Positions 32,845 through 45,874 of a DNA stretch of 64,000 nucleotides are shown here, piece by piece; position 1 is the stretch's first letter; every line of letters starts with the position of its first letter. The notes beneath the pieces were generated by a model, which was not told where the DNA came from, searched no databases, and worked only from the letters and a program-made list of their open reading frames with translations. The position numbers and the translations under genes are program-made. Source of the stretch: Sarcophilus harrisii (Eukaryota > Chordata > Mammalia > Dasyuromorphia > Dasyuridae); assembly GCF_902635505.1 (NCBI RefSeq), contig NC_045429.1:426897669-426961668 (forward strand), given 5' to 3'.

Positions 32845-34900
32845 TTAGTCAGTAAACTCTTAATAAGTATCAGCTATGTGCCAGGCATTGTACTAAGCAC
32901 AGGGGACATAGAGAAAGACATAACAGTCCTTGCACTCATGGAGCTCACAATCTAATGATGGAGACAACATGCACACAACTCTGTACAAGCAAGATATTTA
33001 CAGATTAAGTTGGAAATCATAATGGTAAGGTACATGAATTTAAGACAAAGACTTCCTGTAGAAGATGGAATTTTAGCCAGGTCTTGAAGGAATATAGGAA
33101 AGCCAGGAGATAGTTGTGAGTAGAGTGTTACAGGTAATAGGAGGATCAGCCAATGAAAATTTTTCAAGTTGAAGGGTGAGGGTGTTTTGTTCAAGGAACA
33201 TAAGGAAGCCAGTGTCATTTGAAATCAGAGTATATGGAGGAATGTAAGGTCTAAGGATCCTAGAAAAGTAGAGGGGCCACTAGGTTATGAATGTCTGAAA
33301 ATGATCATGAGCCGGTGAACTTGTGTGTGTGTGTGTGTGTGTGTCTGTCTGTCTCTGTATATATGAGAGACAGAGAAAGAGAGACATAGTAGAATGGAGC
33401 CAGATTCTAAAGGGTTTTTTTTTTTTTTTTTTTTTACTCGATAACATTTTATTTTTCCAATTATATGTGAAGATAGCTTTCAACATTCATTTTTATATCA
33501 TTTTGGGTTGCAAATTTTTTTTCTTTCTCCTCCCCACCATCCCTTTCTCAAGACAGTAAGTAACCCAGTTATATATGTACAATTATTTTAAATATATTTC
33601 CATATTAGTCATGTTGTGAAAGGAAAATCAGAACAAAAAGGAAAAACTACAAAAAAAAGTCAAACAAAAGAAAAGTTGAAAATAGTATGCTTCAATCCAC
33701 ATTCAGTCTCCATAGTTCTTTATCTGGATGTAGAAGGCATTTTCTATCCTAAGTCTATTAGATTCTCTTAGATCACTGTACTGCTGAAAAGATCTAGGTC
33801 TGTCTTAATTGATCATCACACAGTCTTGGTGTTGCTGTGTACAATGTTCTTTCTTCTGGTTCTGCTGGCTTGACTTGGCATCAATTCAATTCATGTAAGT
33901 CTTTCCAGGCTTTTGTGAAATCAGTCTGCTCATCATTTCTTATAGAAAATTTACATTACATTTATATATCCTAACTTATTCAGTCATTGCCCTGTGAATG
34001 GGCATCTTCTCAGTTTCTAATTCTTTGCCATTACAAATAGAGCTGCCATAAACATTTTTGCGCATGTGGGTCCTTTTCCCTCTTTTATGATCTCTTTGGG
34101 ATACAGATCCAGTAGTGACACTGTGGAATCAAAAGATATATATAGATATATAGTTTTATAGCTCCTTGGGCATAATTCCAAATTACTTTGCAAAATGGCT
34201 GGATCAGTTCATAACTTCACCACTCCACCAACAATGAATTAGTGTTCCAGCTTTTCCATATGTCCTTCAACATTCATTGTTATCTTTTCCAGTCATCTTA
34301 ACCAATCAGAAGTTGGTATGAAGTGATACCTCAGAGTTGTCTTAATTTGCATTTCTCTGATATAGTGATTTAGAGCATTTTTATATGATTAGAAATGGCT
34401 TCAATTTCTTCATCTGAAAATTGCCAATTCATATTCTTTAATCATTTTTCAATTGAGGATTCTAAAGAGTTTTAAACACAGGCTGAGTAATTTGTGTTGT
34501 ATTTCCAAAATCAATAGAGAATCATTGAAGTTTCTTGAGCTGGGCAGTGACACGATCAGATTTATGCATTAGAAAGATTATTTTGGCAACTGTGTTGAGA
34601 ATAGATTGGACAAGGAAAGACCAGAAGGTTGGAGTTTCATTTGAGAGGTCTTTTTAATAGTTCAAATGAGAGTGAGGCCTGAATTGGAGTGGTAGTAGCT
34701 GTGTTAATGGAGAGGAGGCTGGATTTGAGAGACAAACTTGTAGAATTCATTCAAACTTTGTAGCGAACTGAATATGAAAGGGTGTTGTGAGTGGAGGGGA
34801 GTTAATGTGACTCTGAGGTTACAAAGCTGAATAACTGAATGATGATACTTGTAAAAGAAATGGGGAAGTTAAAAAGAAGATGAGTTTAGATGATTTATTA
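32845..34900 (+). repeat. Unnamed ancient repeat, long copy, split by L1
   Basis: Parts 32845-33418 and 34474-34900. Blocks: GTGCCAGGCATTGTACTAAG, TTGCACTCATGGAGCTCACA, CAGGTCTTGAAGGAATATAG, TTATGAATGTCTGAAAATG, then after the L1 GAATCATTGAAGTTTCTTGA, GCAGTGACACGATCAGATTT and AAGATTATTTTGGCAACTG. The same blocks occur at 60730-61215 and in parts at 18985, 21290 and 44335. The pattern is also familiar from other mammals, but I could not name the family. (GT)n at 33323-33343. Confidence 0.6.
33419..34457 (-). mobile_element. L1 fragment: 3' UTR and ORF2 C terminus
   Basis: Antisense: T-run, CGATAACATTTTATTTTTCC, the 3' UTR blocks, TTAATTGATCATCACACAGT (end of ORF2), CATGTAAGTCTTTCCAGGCT, TTTGCGCATGTGGGTCCTTT and CTCAGAGTTGTCTTAATTTG. 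The flanks GATTCTAAAGGGTTTT (33403-33418) and GATTCTAAAGAGTTTT (34458-34473) are a 16-base target duplication with one difference. Confidence 0.85.
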
Positions 34901-35094
34901 TGTTTTAGACAAGATGAGTTTGAGATTCTTATGAAAAATCTGTATGGTGATATCACAACATTATCAAATGGTAATTGGTGATGTCAGACTGGATATAAGG
35001 AAAAGGATTAGAGAAGATAATTAAACCTATGGAAGTGATGAACTTACTGAGGGGGTAGTATTGAGAGAGAAAAGGGAACCTAGTTGAGAGCCTT

Positions 35095-36640
35095 GGGTGC
35101 CTCCAGACAGATGCTTCCATTTCCTCACCATCTTTTTTCCCTTCAGTTCCCTATACTCTAATTTCTGTTCCTATCATTCGACTGAAATTGCTCTTTCCAA
35201 ACTTGATATTGATCTTCACTTCTTTCTATTTAAGAGTCATCTTTCCTTTGAGTTCAGAGACACAGCATCCCTCTTGGTTCTCCTTCTGCCTCCAATTACA
35301 CGTGTATCCACTTCCCATCTACTTAATGTGGTCAGTTTTGGACTTACATCTCCAGTTGCCTACAGAACATCTCCATTTGGATGTCTATTGACAACAATGT
35401 TGAGTTCAACTTGTCCAAACCAGAGCTTTATTATCAATTCCTTTGAAGCCTGTTCACCTTCTGACCTTACATTTTGCCAGTGCTAATAGTATCACTATTA
35501 ATCTAATCTTCCATTTTCAAAACTTTGAGATTATTTTTGATATTTCTCTCTCCCTCAGTCCATAACCAATCAATTGCCAATTCCTGTTAATTCCATATTT
35601 CTACCTTTTTATCCCCAATTTCTTTTCCACTGCTGCCAGCTGAAAGCAGGATCTCATAAATATTTGTCTTAATTATTGTAATAGTCTCCTTTTTTGTTTT
35701 TTAAGCTTTTTATTAGAAATCTTGCTTACCACTTTTATTTACAAATATACTCCCCTTTTCTGTACCAACTCAGAGAATACAAAAAATAAAAATGATACAG
35801 GGAAAAAGAAGTTTAGTAAAACTAACCAACAGATTAGCCAAATCTAAAAATATCTTCAATATACCATGCCTATTGTTCCCCACCTCTGGTAAGAAAGGCT
35901 GAATATCTTTTTTCTCCTCTCTTCTTCTGAATCATTATAATAATTCTTCTTACTTCTACTTTGCCATTCTCTTCTTAATTTGTCCTTCATACTGCTATAG
36001 GTCTTTTTACATGTCTTCTTTATAAAGAGCTTTGATTATGTAGTTCCTTTTTTCAAAACTCTTTAATAGCTTCTTATTGCCTATGTGTGAATTTCAGACT
36101 TAATTGTTCCACATTTGAGTGCTGCTTTATCTTTCAAGAATTCCATATTTTCTTTTCTTCATCCTCCCCTATCACCCCTTTCCCAAGACAGTAAGAAATC
36201 CAGTTATATATGTACAGTTAATTTAAATATATTTCCATATTAGTCATGTTGTGAAAGGAATTTTCTTAGTACATATTCTTAGTGTCACTTAAACTGAACT
36301 ATTTGCTTTCCTCCTCCTCTAACTTTGTGCATGTTTTTTTCCCCCTTGCCTCAATTTTCACCTGATGGATTCCTCTGCCCTTTGAAACCCAACTCAAATG
36401 CTGTCTTCTCCATAAAATTTTCCTTGTACCCTATTGATCATTACATTTCCTCTAGGACCTCAGTTCACATCCTGTTTTGTAAACCTTTAATATATGCCTG
36501 TAATATTGTATATTAAGGTTATCTGTGTTTGCATTTTGTTTCCTTGATGTAGATTGTAAACTCCCTAAAAGGGAAAAACTTGTGTGATACTCTGCACATA
36601 ATAGGTGCTTAATAAATGTTTGAATGAGTAGCAATGGAAT
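35095..36640 (+). mobile_element. L2 LINE mosaic with two L1 insertions
   Basis: L2 pieces in sense: 35095-35690 (TCGACTGAAATTGCTCTTTC, CCTCTTGGTTCTCCTTCTGC), 36020-36150 (CTCTTTAATAGCTTCTTATT) and 36280-36640 (GAAACCCAACTCAAATGCTG, AATAGGTGCTTAATAAATGT). L1 3' UTR pieces in antisense sit between them at about 35690-36015 and 36150-36262. Confidence 0.65.
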
Positions 36641-37124
36641 ATTTAGTAATCTATGAATGGTTAGGACAGTGAATCTTATAGATAAGTACATTTTGATCAC
36701 TTTAGTTTTTCCATGTTTAGAAAGAAACTACCACTTTTTTGTTGTATTATGTGAATTGTGTTATTTATTTTTTTTTTTTTTTTACTTGTTGATCTTAGTG
36801 AAAATATAAAACTGAATTTCCTTTGTGGGATCACTTGATTTGTGGGTTACTTTAATGTAGCTCTTTATGTTCTAATTAGTATTTCTATATGCCTGTGATT
36901 AAAAAAAAAAATCTTATATGTTTCAGTCCCTCATGTTCTATACTTTAGACATATTAGGTGTGTGCTTCAGTCCCTCAGAGTGTGGTTATCACCTCTAATT
37001 ATTCAATTATTATATACTCTTTATATACTCTAACTACTTAAAATAAGTTTGTGCTGAAAGAGTTGATTTTAAACAACAGCATCTAAAAATAGCATTCTTT
37101 TATATCTTTTAATTTAATTTAGTT

Positions 37125-37660
37125 TTTAATTCCAAATTCTTTCTCATTTCCTTTTTCTCTATCACCTATTGAGAAGGCAAGAAAAGCAAAACCACTCTCA
37201 GATATGTATAGAAGTGTGAAAGGTGTTAGCCATGTCCAAAAATTTTTTCTTTTTCATTTTGTTTAATCATGAATCCTTTGGAATTGTAGTTAGTCATAGT
37301 GATGATCAGTTACTAAGTTTTTCAGAGTTGATTATTTTCACAGTATTGGCGTTATTGTGTTATTTTCCTGGTTGTGCTTACTTCATTTTGTACCAGTTAG
37401 TATAAGTCTTCCCAAACTTTTCTGAAGTGTTCCCTCTTTATCATTTCTTATAGTGCAGTTGTATTCCATCATATGTACATACCATAACTTTTTCAGCTGT
37501 TCTTAACTTGTGAATATTATCTCAATGTCCAGTTCTTTGCCACCACAACAAGAACTGCTATATTTTTGTACAAATGTGGATACTTTTCCTCTTTCCTTGA
37601 TATCTTTTGGACAGATTCTTTTTTTCATGCTGTGCTGCTTTTCACACACAAAGTCAGTGC
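37125..37660 (-). mobile_element. L1 fragment, 3' UTR and ORF2 end
   Basis: Antisense order: TTAATTCCAAATTCTTTCTC, GAGAAGGCAAGAAAAGCAAA, a GCCATGTCCAAAAATTTTTT block, AGTATAAGTCTTCCCAAACT, GTTGTATTCCATCATATGTA and TTCTTTGCCACCACAACAAG. Confidence 0.75.
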
Positions 37661-38306
37661 TGCTGTTACTTATTTTTAGTCTTGTGGATAGATTTGCCCT
37701 GATCCATAATTTTGGAGATGGCTGCTGGGGATTAAAGGACTGTGGCTATAGATTGAATAGAGAAAATTAAGTGGTTCGTAGGAATAGAGTCCATGATTTT
37801 GGCTTCATTAGCCACAAAATTTAGTGGGACAGAAATTTTTTTTTTTAAATCCATAAAAGCTAAATCTGTAGCTTATTTTGTAGAAGATTTAGTACTTAGT
37901 TATATTTTAAAGTGGCTTTTTTGATCTTGCATGATCAGTCTCCTGTAATTGTTAGTGAAACATGTAAAGAAAGTAAGAAGGAAATAAAGTTGAGAAATCT
38001 ACTGTGGTGATTTCTGACCATATTACCCCTAACTGTATGACTGTCTTACAACATTCCCCTAATTTTTTGAAAAAATGTCCAGTCTTGCTTCTTGAACAGT
38101 TGTTGTAGAGTTGGTTTTTTAGGAAGTCTTTGAAGACCAAAAAAAAAATCACCCAGTGGCAGATATTTGTCAGTTTCACTCTGAAAACCTCTGAAATTCC
38201 TGTTGTACTATGTGGTTTATGTTATCAGAAGTGATAAGGGCTTGGTTGTTGTCTTTATCTTTGCAAAAAGGCAAGTGATTATTCTTAGAATTCACCCAAA
38301 ATAAGA

Positions 38307-38308
<2 letters not shown>

Positions 38309-38344
<36 letters not shown>
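38309..38344 (+). repeat. T36 run
   Basis: Thirty-six consecutive T in intron 1; possibly the tail of an antisense retroposon, but none is recognisable after it. Confidence 0.95.
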
Positions 38345-38349
<5 letters not shown>

Positions 38350-38724
38350 CAAAATGGTTATTTCTTATTCTTTTCCTTCCTACACTATTTTGGCATAAAT
38401 TTGAAATGCTTGGGACACATGTTTATCCTTTAAAAACAAATTTAGTTTATTTTTTAATTTTAATTTTAAGTCCTTTGAATGGAAGAAAACTATTTTTAAT
38501 TGTGCCCATATTGAATACCATATTCTCATTTTAAACATGTAATTTTGTAGCTCATAATAGAAAGTAAAATAGTCTCCACATAATACTGTACAATAACTGT
38601 ACTCGAACAACTTAGAGCACAGCATATTAGTACATTTTTCAAGTAGTAGAATTTTTCCTGATCCCAGGGTCTTATTAACAATTCTTGGTTTGCCATTTTC
38701 TTCTCCAGCTAAGAGCTGCCATCT

Positions 38725-39010
38725 TCCAGATAAGGAAACTGAGGCAAAAACAGGATTAAATGACTTGACCAGCTAGTAAGTGTCTAAAGCCAGATCTGAA
38801 CTCAAATAAGAGGAGTCTTCCTGGTTTTAGGCCTGGTACCTTTATTCACTGTGAAGATGTTAGAAGTCATGTCGTCTAAACTCCTCATTTTATAGATGAA
38901 AATTGAAGCCCACATAGTTGACCCAATCAAAGTCACCTAGATTAAGTAAATAGTAAAGTTCAGATTTGAACTAAGGTTTTTAAACTCCAAACCCAATTAT
39001 TCTGTTGTAC
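38725..39010 (-). repeat. Two adjacent MIR-type SINE fragments
   Basis: First AGATAAGGAAACTGAGGCAA with CCAGCTAGTAAGTGTCTAAA (38735-38850), then ATTTTATAGATGAAAATTGA with GTCACCTAGATTAAGTAAAT (38885-39010), both antisense. Confidence 0.65.
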
Positions 39011-40224
39011 AATAAAATTTACTGTGATTGTCTCTTTAAATGACCCTTAATATTCAGAGAATCAGGATTCTACCTTTTGTATTATTTTGTATTAAAAGAG
39101 AAATAGATGAACTTTCTCATTCTCTAATTGCCTAGTAGTATGCATGTATGTGTGCTGTTATGCATGTCCTGAAACGTTTAGGCATATTTTAAAATAAACT
39201 AAAATAAATCTAACTGAAATTTTTTGTCTTTGTAGGATTGTAGAACATCCTGCCTTTGTATTATAAGGTTTTGAGGTTTGGGGATTTTTTCCCCATTCTG
39301 GTGTTCCTCTTCTGTGAAATGATAAATTGTAAAAGACAGATTAGTCTGATTTATGTTTATCTCACTGTGCCTTTGTTTCCTAATTAGTGAGGATGGGGAG
39401 TCATGGTTAAAAAAAAAAATCCTTTTTTTTTTTTTTAAGGATATTAATGCTATTTTATTAGGTTGGGTCACATGATAATAATTAAAAAAAACCCAAACCA
39501 ACCACTTTCTGGCAAAGTTTGCATATAAGTCATAATCAAAAGCCCGATGTGTGGACATTGAACATAGTAGCTTACCACAATAGATGGGGCTCTTTGAATC
39601 ATTTTCTTCTTCATATTTGGCTGCTGTCTTTAAATGTTAAGAACTTATTTCAGTCAGATGGGTTCACTAGGGAAGTAGCATTGCATAATGAAAAGGACAC
39701 TGGCCTACAATCAGGAGTTCTAGCTCTGCTACTAACTCTGGAAAAAGGCCATCTTAAGCAGGGAACAGCTCTTTGGATATTTTGGTCTTTTCCCTCCCTG
39801 TTTAAGAGCTGACCAGCAATCCATAAACACTTGTCAGTTTCTTAACCATAGCTAAGAGCTTAAGATTTGGCTCTACTGGATGAGTTGTAACTTTCTTTTA
39901 TTTGCTACTCTTTCTTTTAAGTGAATTATTCTCTTAGAGAGTAAAAAGGAATCTTAACCTTTGGGTCACTAGTTATTTTTGATGTTAAGTAGATTTTGAT
40001 AGAGTGATGAAAATCTGTACAATTTGACCCTTTTGATGTCAGTTTTTGTGTATGAGTAAATCAAGAAACAGACCTAGAATTGTGATTTGTTTTTCAAGAT
40101 ATAGTACTTCTCAGTCTTCTTGTCTACAACAGGTAGAAACTTGTTAAAAGTGTGATGATAAAAGAATGTTGCAGAATGAACAGTGTGTGAGCTATCTAAA
40201 ATATTTAATAGGGCAAGAGATCTT

Positions 40225-40450
40225 TACCATTTTGTGTGCTATGGACCCCTTTGGCCATCTGGCAGAGCCCTGTGGACCCCTTATTAGAATCATGCTTTTA
40301 ACATAAAATACATAGGATTACAAAAGGAGTCAAATATATTGGAATGCAATTATCAAAATGTTTACGAAACAATACAAGTTCATAGAGTTCAGGCTAAAAA
40401 GCCTAGTCATAAGAAGGCAAGAAGGGGGAAGGACAAAATTACTTTCTACA
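40225..40450 (+). repeat. Unnamed old mammalian interspersed repeat
   Basis: GTGTGCTATGGACCCCTTTG, CTGTGGACCCCTTATTAGAA, ATACATAGGATTACAAAAGG and GGAATGCAATTATCAAAATG form a pattern familiar from repeats shared by placental mammals. The family name is not certain to me. Confidence 0.5.
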
Positions 40451-41234
40451 AATTCAATGAGCATTTGATTGCAATTTGGGTGTTGTTATCTTGTAAATAC
40501 TTTTTGTTTGTATCTTGTACTTTGTTCTTTGTTTCTGACTGAACAGTGCCCCAAATTTATGTGGGTGAGTGGAAAGAGAGGCAGGGTAAATGTTGAAATT
40601 TTCAAAGTTTTCCTTGGGTAGTAACTGGTTAAATAGGAGAATTATGTTATAGGAGAAAGTGACATTTTTCTGACAAGATTTCTGTTGGTATTTTTTTTCC
40701 TTCATAGCAGCAGCAGCTGTAGTAATTCATTGTATTTTCCTATTGAATTTTGATAGGCTTCTTGATTGCTACCTAATCTTTGACTTGGAGAGTTTTCTTG
40801 TTTTTAGTGTGGATTGGTCCTAACCTTATATTTTTACTGAGCCCTTTTTTTCATTCTAGAGTGACACATAAGATTTCAGTAGGGACCAGAGAGGCAGACC
40901 AGGCATATTAGGTGGGTGTTAATCAGCAAGTCTGGCCGCATTTCTGTGACATGTAAACTGGCTATAAAGAGGATGGTTTGGGAAAGGATTGAGAACTATT
41001 TAGTATTTGTTAAGTGTCCTGAGAGAAGAGAAGTGCAGAATATCTGACCAACAGTCAAAGCACAGCCCTTGAAAGCTAATGTGGTAGGACGCAGAAGAAG
41101 TTTTACTAACAAGTTTGTACTTCTCCTTCTTTGACCATGTTTATCGCTTGTACTTATGTCTCATGACACAGGAGAATAATAGTCGAGGGCAAAGTGCAGC
41201 AGAATTCCGAGAGAAGTACTCACTGAATGGAAGG

Positions 41235-41430
41235 GAAATAATACTGGATTTGCAGTCTGAAGCCTTGGGTTCAAATCCTACCTCTTTCTAGCTTCTTGGA
41301 TGATCACAGACAAGTCACAACTGCTCTGGACCTTGGTTTCCTCATCTGTAAAATGAGGAGATGATATTGGACTGAACAAGCCAAGATGAGCTCCCAAGTC
41401 TTTTCCTACTTTAAATCTGTGACTTTGTAT
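41235..41430 (+). repeat. MIR-type SINE
   Basis: CCTTGGGTTCAAATCCTACC, GATCACAGACAAGTCACAAC and GGTTTCCTCATCTGTAAAAT in sense. Confidence 0.75.
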
Positions 41431-41869
41431 TGTTATCTGTATTAGGTGTTTGCTTAAATACAGTGTCATTAATAGGGAGACAGTTTGATGAATGAAAGGG
41501 AGAGACCACCCTTTGTGGGTCAGATGTTTAATTGCAGATTTAAAAAGACAGCTCTGTGTTAAAGTGATGAAGCAGTTCCTTATTTTAATAGTCTAATCTT
41601 TATTCTTAGCTAGCCTCTTCCAACCTGTCATCAGGCCAGTAAACAGGCAGAGGAAATGCTTCCTAATGTGCTGCCAGGGGTCTGTTTTTCCCTAAATTGT
41701 GAGATCTTTTCACCTAGTTTGTAGGGAAAATTGGGTGGGGGTGGGGTAGGGTGGAGAGCCAGTTACAAAACACTTTTTAAGATAGACCATTCTAGTAGAA
41801 TGTTTTATATCCAAAATTAGGATCTAGACCTGAAAACAGTTTGAATCACATTTGCTGTTCGGTACCATT

Positions 41870-42065
41870 AATATCACATCTATTTGTATAGAATTTTACA
41901 GTCTCCTATGTGTTTTGCAATTTGATCTTTACAACAGCATTCTGAGATAGACCATTTACAGACAAGGAACTGACTCAGCTCCCAGTGGTTAAGGTCATAC
42001 CCACCAGGAAGTGAGGGGCAGAGCCAGACCCAGGACCCATGTCTCCTGACTCCAGCTTTGGGATT
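41870..42065 (-). repeat. MIR SINE
   Basis: GATCTTTACAACAGCATTCT, GACAAGGAACTGACTCAGCT and GCAGAGCCAGACCCAGGACC, ending CTGACTCCAGCTTTG, in antisense. Confidence 0.7.
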
Positions 42066-42999
42066 TTTTTCTTTCCTCTGTCTCTTCTTGGGGGAGGTGG
42101 ATGCTGGACTAACTATAGTCAACTTTGTTATCTTCTTAATCACTAGAAGGCCTGGATTACTTTTTTTTTTTTTTTAAAAGGAGTTGGGGTTTGAGACATA
42201 AGGCCAAGCAGAAGTCAGAGACACTCATTCTTAGCCCAGTTACATTCTATGGAAAATGGTAGAGGGCTTGGGAAAGGTTCACAGATTGGATTCATGGCTT
42301 CCCATGAAAATTTGGGTGCTGGAGACAGAAGTTTGTCTATATAGGGAGGAGGGTTGTAAGTTCATATTATGTACCACATTTCTGGGCCCCCTCACCTTCC
42401 TGGCACTGAAAAAGCTACCTAGGGTAGGTGTGCCATAGGTCTCAGGATGTAGAATAAAAAGTAGCTTGGGGCTGAATCCTACTCTAAATTGAGTTTGGAA
42501 GGATTTGAAAAAGGTTTTGATTAGCCAGAGACCTCCTTCTGGGACCTTAAAATGACTGCTTTGTATTTCAGGTATGCTTTATTTAGTCTTTGAGTCTTAA
42601 TGACAGCACTTAAATTAAAGTCTTTTCTTTATTAGAAGGTATAGGGATTTCCTGCCTTTTCTGTCTTCTGGCAATTAGGTAACCTTTAATGTAATCTTGA
42701 TGACACATAGACCTATGCTATAGGTCTATGCCATAGACTGTGTAGGACCTCCTTGCTGCAGGACTTAGGACTGGGTGGTTGTGTTACTGCTTTTTCATTC
42801 AGAATAATGGTCCCTATTACTCTCTGCCCCCTAATCTGTTGAATGCAAACTCTTTCTTCATCTCTTTGATAGGCTGTAAATCAGCTTAACTATTTGCCCA
42901 AGTGGCTACACTAATTTCAGTTAGGATTTTACTTGAAGCCATTCCTATTAACTAGTCTAAGAACCATCTCATGGAAAGAGCAAAAACAAACAAACAAAC

Positions 43000-43185
43000 A
43001 AACATTTGTATAGCACCTGTTGTGTTCCAGGAACCATGCAAAATGCTTTACAACTTTTATCTCAGATGAACCTCACAATATCTGTGTGAGGTGGTTACTG
43101 TTTTTATCCCCATTTTACACTGAGAGAACTGAGACACACAGAAGTTAAATGTAAATTGCCCAATGTCACACAACTGGTGTCTTAA
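43000..43185 (-). repeat. MIR SINE
   Basis: AGGAACCATGCAAAATGCTT, GAACCTCACAATATCTGTGT, TTTATCCCCATTTTACACTG and TGCCCAATGTCACACAACTG in antisense. Confidence 0.75.
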
Positions 43186-43684
43186 GTTCATTTCTTAATT
43201 TTCCTGGCCCCAGATTTTCCCCTTACTTTTCCTGGGAGAAGATTGGGTATGATGGAAGAATGAGAATTTCATTAAAATGTAAAATGTGCTGGTGAGGCTG
43301 AATACACAAAGTAAATTTGGCAATAGCCTCTTGTCTCAGGGGATGATATTTTAGGTTTTTGGAAGTGAAGGAAGGGTGTGTAAAGAAGATTTAGGGAATT
43401 ATCTTCCTCTTTGAGTAAGCACAGATGATGTAGTAGATTGTCTTTTATTGTATTTTCTTTCTGTTTTGATTTAGGTGTTTGTTTCTTTGCTGATTGTAAA
43501 AAAGCTATTATATCAAGCATCCATCTTTTGATCTCCAAAGCTTTTAAATGAAGGAATTCATTGCATGTGATTAGTGGTTATTGCCTGTAGATGGATGACC
43601 TTATAGGATTCCAGTTTTGACTTATGGGAGTGATAGGATAATAGGAAAAATGAGAGAAATTGGGCCATATTAAAGTCGATTTGA

Positions 43685-43995
43685 TTGTTGTCTTTTGTTT
43701 TCAAGAAGGACCAAAATGACATTGCCATGTTAAGAGTCAAGATGAGGTGTATCTGACTGGCTGAGCAGATCGATATGAGCTCAGAACGCTCTGCCATTCC
43801 CTAATTACGCATTTCACATTTCTTCTAGGCTGATTCAATTCTGCTTTGCTCATAGAGCACAACATCTTCTCTGATTTATGCTGGGAGGTCCTGTGTCAGT
43901 GTCTCCCATGTTGTGCAATCAGTTCTAAAGTTCTTGAGACTTTGAGAGTGTCCTTGTATCACTTTATCTGATCAACATGTGAGCACTTGCCTTCT
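43685..43995 (+). repeat. Unnamed interspersed repeat, copy 2
   Basis: AGAAGGACCAAAATGACATT, GAGTCAAGATGAGGTGTATC, GATATGAGCTCAGAACGCTC, GCACAACATCTTCTCTGATT and GTCAGTGTCTCCCATGTTGT, colinear with the copy at 7360-7675. Confidence 0.7.
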
Positions 43996-44334
43996 ATGAG
44001 TTCAATTTTAACTTCTGGAAGTGAGGGGATAGTAGGAAAAATGAGAGAAATTGGTGCTAAGAAGGGACTCTATGAAAATCAGATAATACCCTTTAGAATG
44101 AATATGGTTCCTCAAAGTATCTTACCAGTGTAGTAAGTAAGGTACTGTGTTAAATACTATGGGATATTTGTAGCCATAATTTTTAATTGTTGTTTATTAT
44201 TCTTTAAGTACTTCTAAAGATCTGCGAATTCCTCATAACTCTGCAGTTCACAGTAGAATCCCCTTAGTACGTTGTTTCATTAGTTACTTGTCTCTCCCCC
44301 CTCCATTCATATAATGATCAGACTATTGATATGC

Positions 44335-44830
44335 AGTAGGTATTTACTAAATGTTTATTGGATGAATGAATACCAAGATGAACAAGATAGCATCTCTTAT
44401 CTTCAAGGAGTGGACAGATCTAATGGGGAGAGAGCAAAAACACCTTGAACATTAATAAATATGATACAAGGTAGAACATGATATTAATTGCATTAGAAAA
44501 TAAACTGTGTTGTCAAGCTTAAAGGAGGGAGATGTCACTTCTCACTTGGAAGTAGAGAAAGGAAAATTTGATAGAGAAGATAGTATTTAAATCAGAAGAA
44601 TGAGTAAAATTGAGAGACTTATTGTAAGCAAAGTCATGGAGATGGAGTTTGGGAAACAGTGAATTATCTAACTTGGTTAGATTGTGGGGTGTATGAAAGG
44701 AAATAAAACTGGAAAAGTAGTTTGGAGCAGGTTGCTGAGATCCTTGAATATCATGCTGAGGACTTTTGTTCATTAGGGAAGCATTGACAGTTTTTGAACA
44801 AGGGAATCTGTTATGCTAGCAGGGAAATCA
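44335..44830 (+). repeat. Unnamed ancient repeat, partial
   Basis: GCAGTAGGTATTTACTAAAT, ATCTTCAAGGAGTGGACAGA and a later block with GTTGCTGAGATCCTTGAATA resemble the repeat at 32845-34900 but are more diverged. Confidence 0.4.
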
Positions 44831-45874
44831 GAATACTGCCCAGTTCCATTCTTCTGCCCCATTTATTATTGAATTTGTTTAGTATTCTTTTGTCTCCCAA
44901 ATGTCCTCAGGAATAGGGCCTCTTATAATATCACTCTTAACTGTAGCATTTTAAGAGAGATGAAGGTGATGTGTGAATTCCTGTAACCATAGAGACCTCT
45001 TAATTCTTTAGATGAGAGGAGTGTTTTTTATTCTTTTGTAACTGAAGGAATGTCCAGTTTTGCATTAACCTGTAAAATATACAACATTCCTTTCACAGTT
45101 GAACCAAGTAAATGGTAGCAAATATGTTTAGAATGTAACCCTGATAACTCTTTCCTGTCATTGTTTGACATATTGACAAGTGGTCAACTTGTCCTCTTCA
45201 TGTGAAAAGCAAACATGAAGACTGCAGCCTAAGTTAAAGGGTCTCACTTATCTGATTACAGGGTTTTCCTGGGTTTCTCTGACCATATGTAGGGGTCATT
45301 ATCTTAAATCACTCTAGACTTTAATTTATAAAAGATGTAGGGTTTTTTTTTTTTTTTAATTAAGAAAAAAATCTGAAAAATCAAATGAAAAATGGCAGTT
45401 GAACAGATTTACGTGGTGTCTATTCCTAAAAATTTCAGACAAAGTAATTTTCCCTTAAATGACTAATAAAATCTATTGGTATTAGTTCAGAAATATTATT
45501 ATTTAAATTTTCATTATTGCACAGAATAGCTTCATTTTTTTCTCCTTTCCAGCTCTTTAAACAAAACAAAAAACTCCTCAAATTTCCAGTCAGCTTTTCA
45601 AATATCTGAGTTGATGGGGACCAAGAGCACACTTTATGTATAAAATCCATTCCTTGTCTGCTTCACTTTTATTTATTATCTCTTTTTCTTCCTGTCTTAT
45701 CTTTCCTTAGGGGTATTAACTAGTACACCATTCTACCTTCAGATGAAGGTGTTGATATGATAAAGTCACAGGCAGCAAGAATAGTGGAAGCCATGTGTTA
45801 TATTGGAAAGAATGATATCTACTTGGTATTGGTTGGAAGTTCAAAATTAAAAAAAAAAAAGTCAAATTTTGGAG

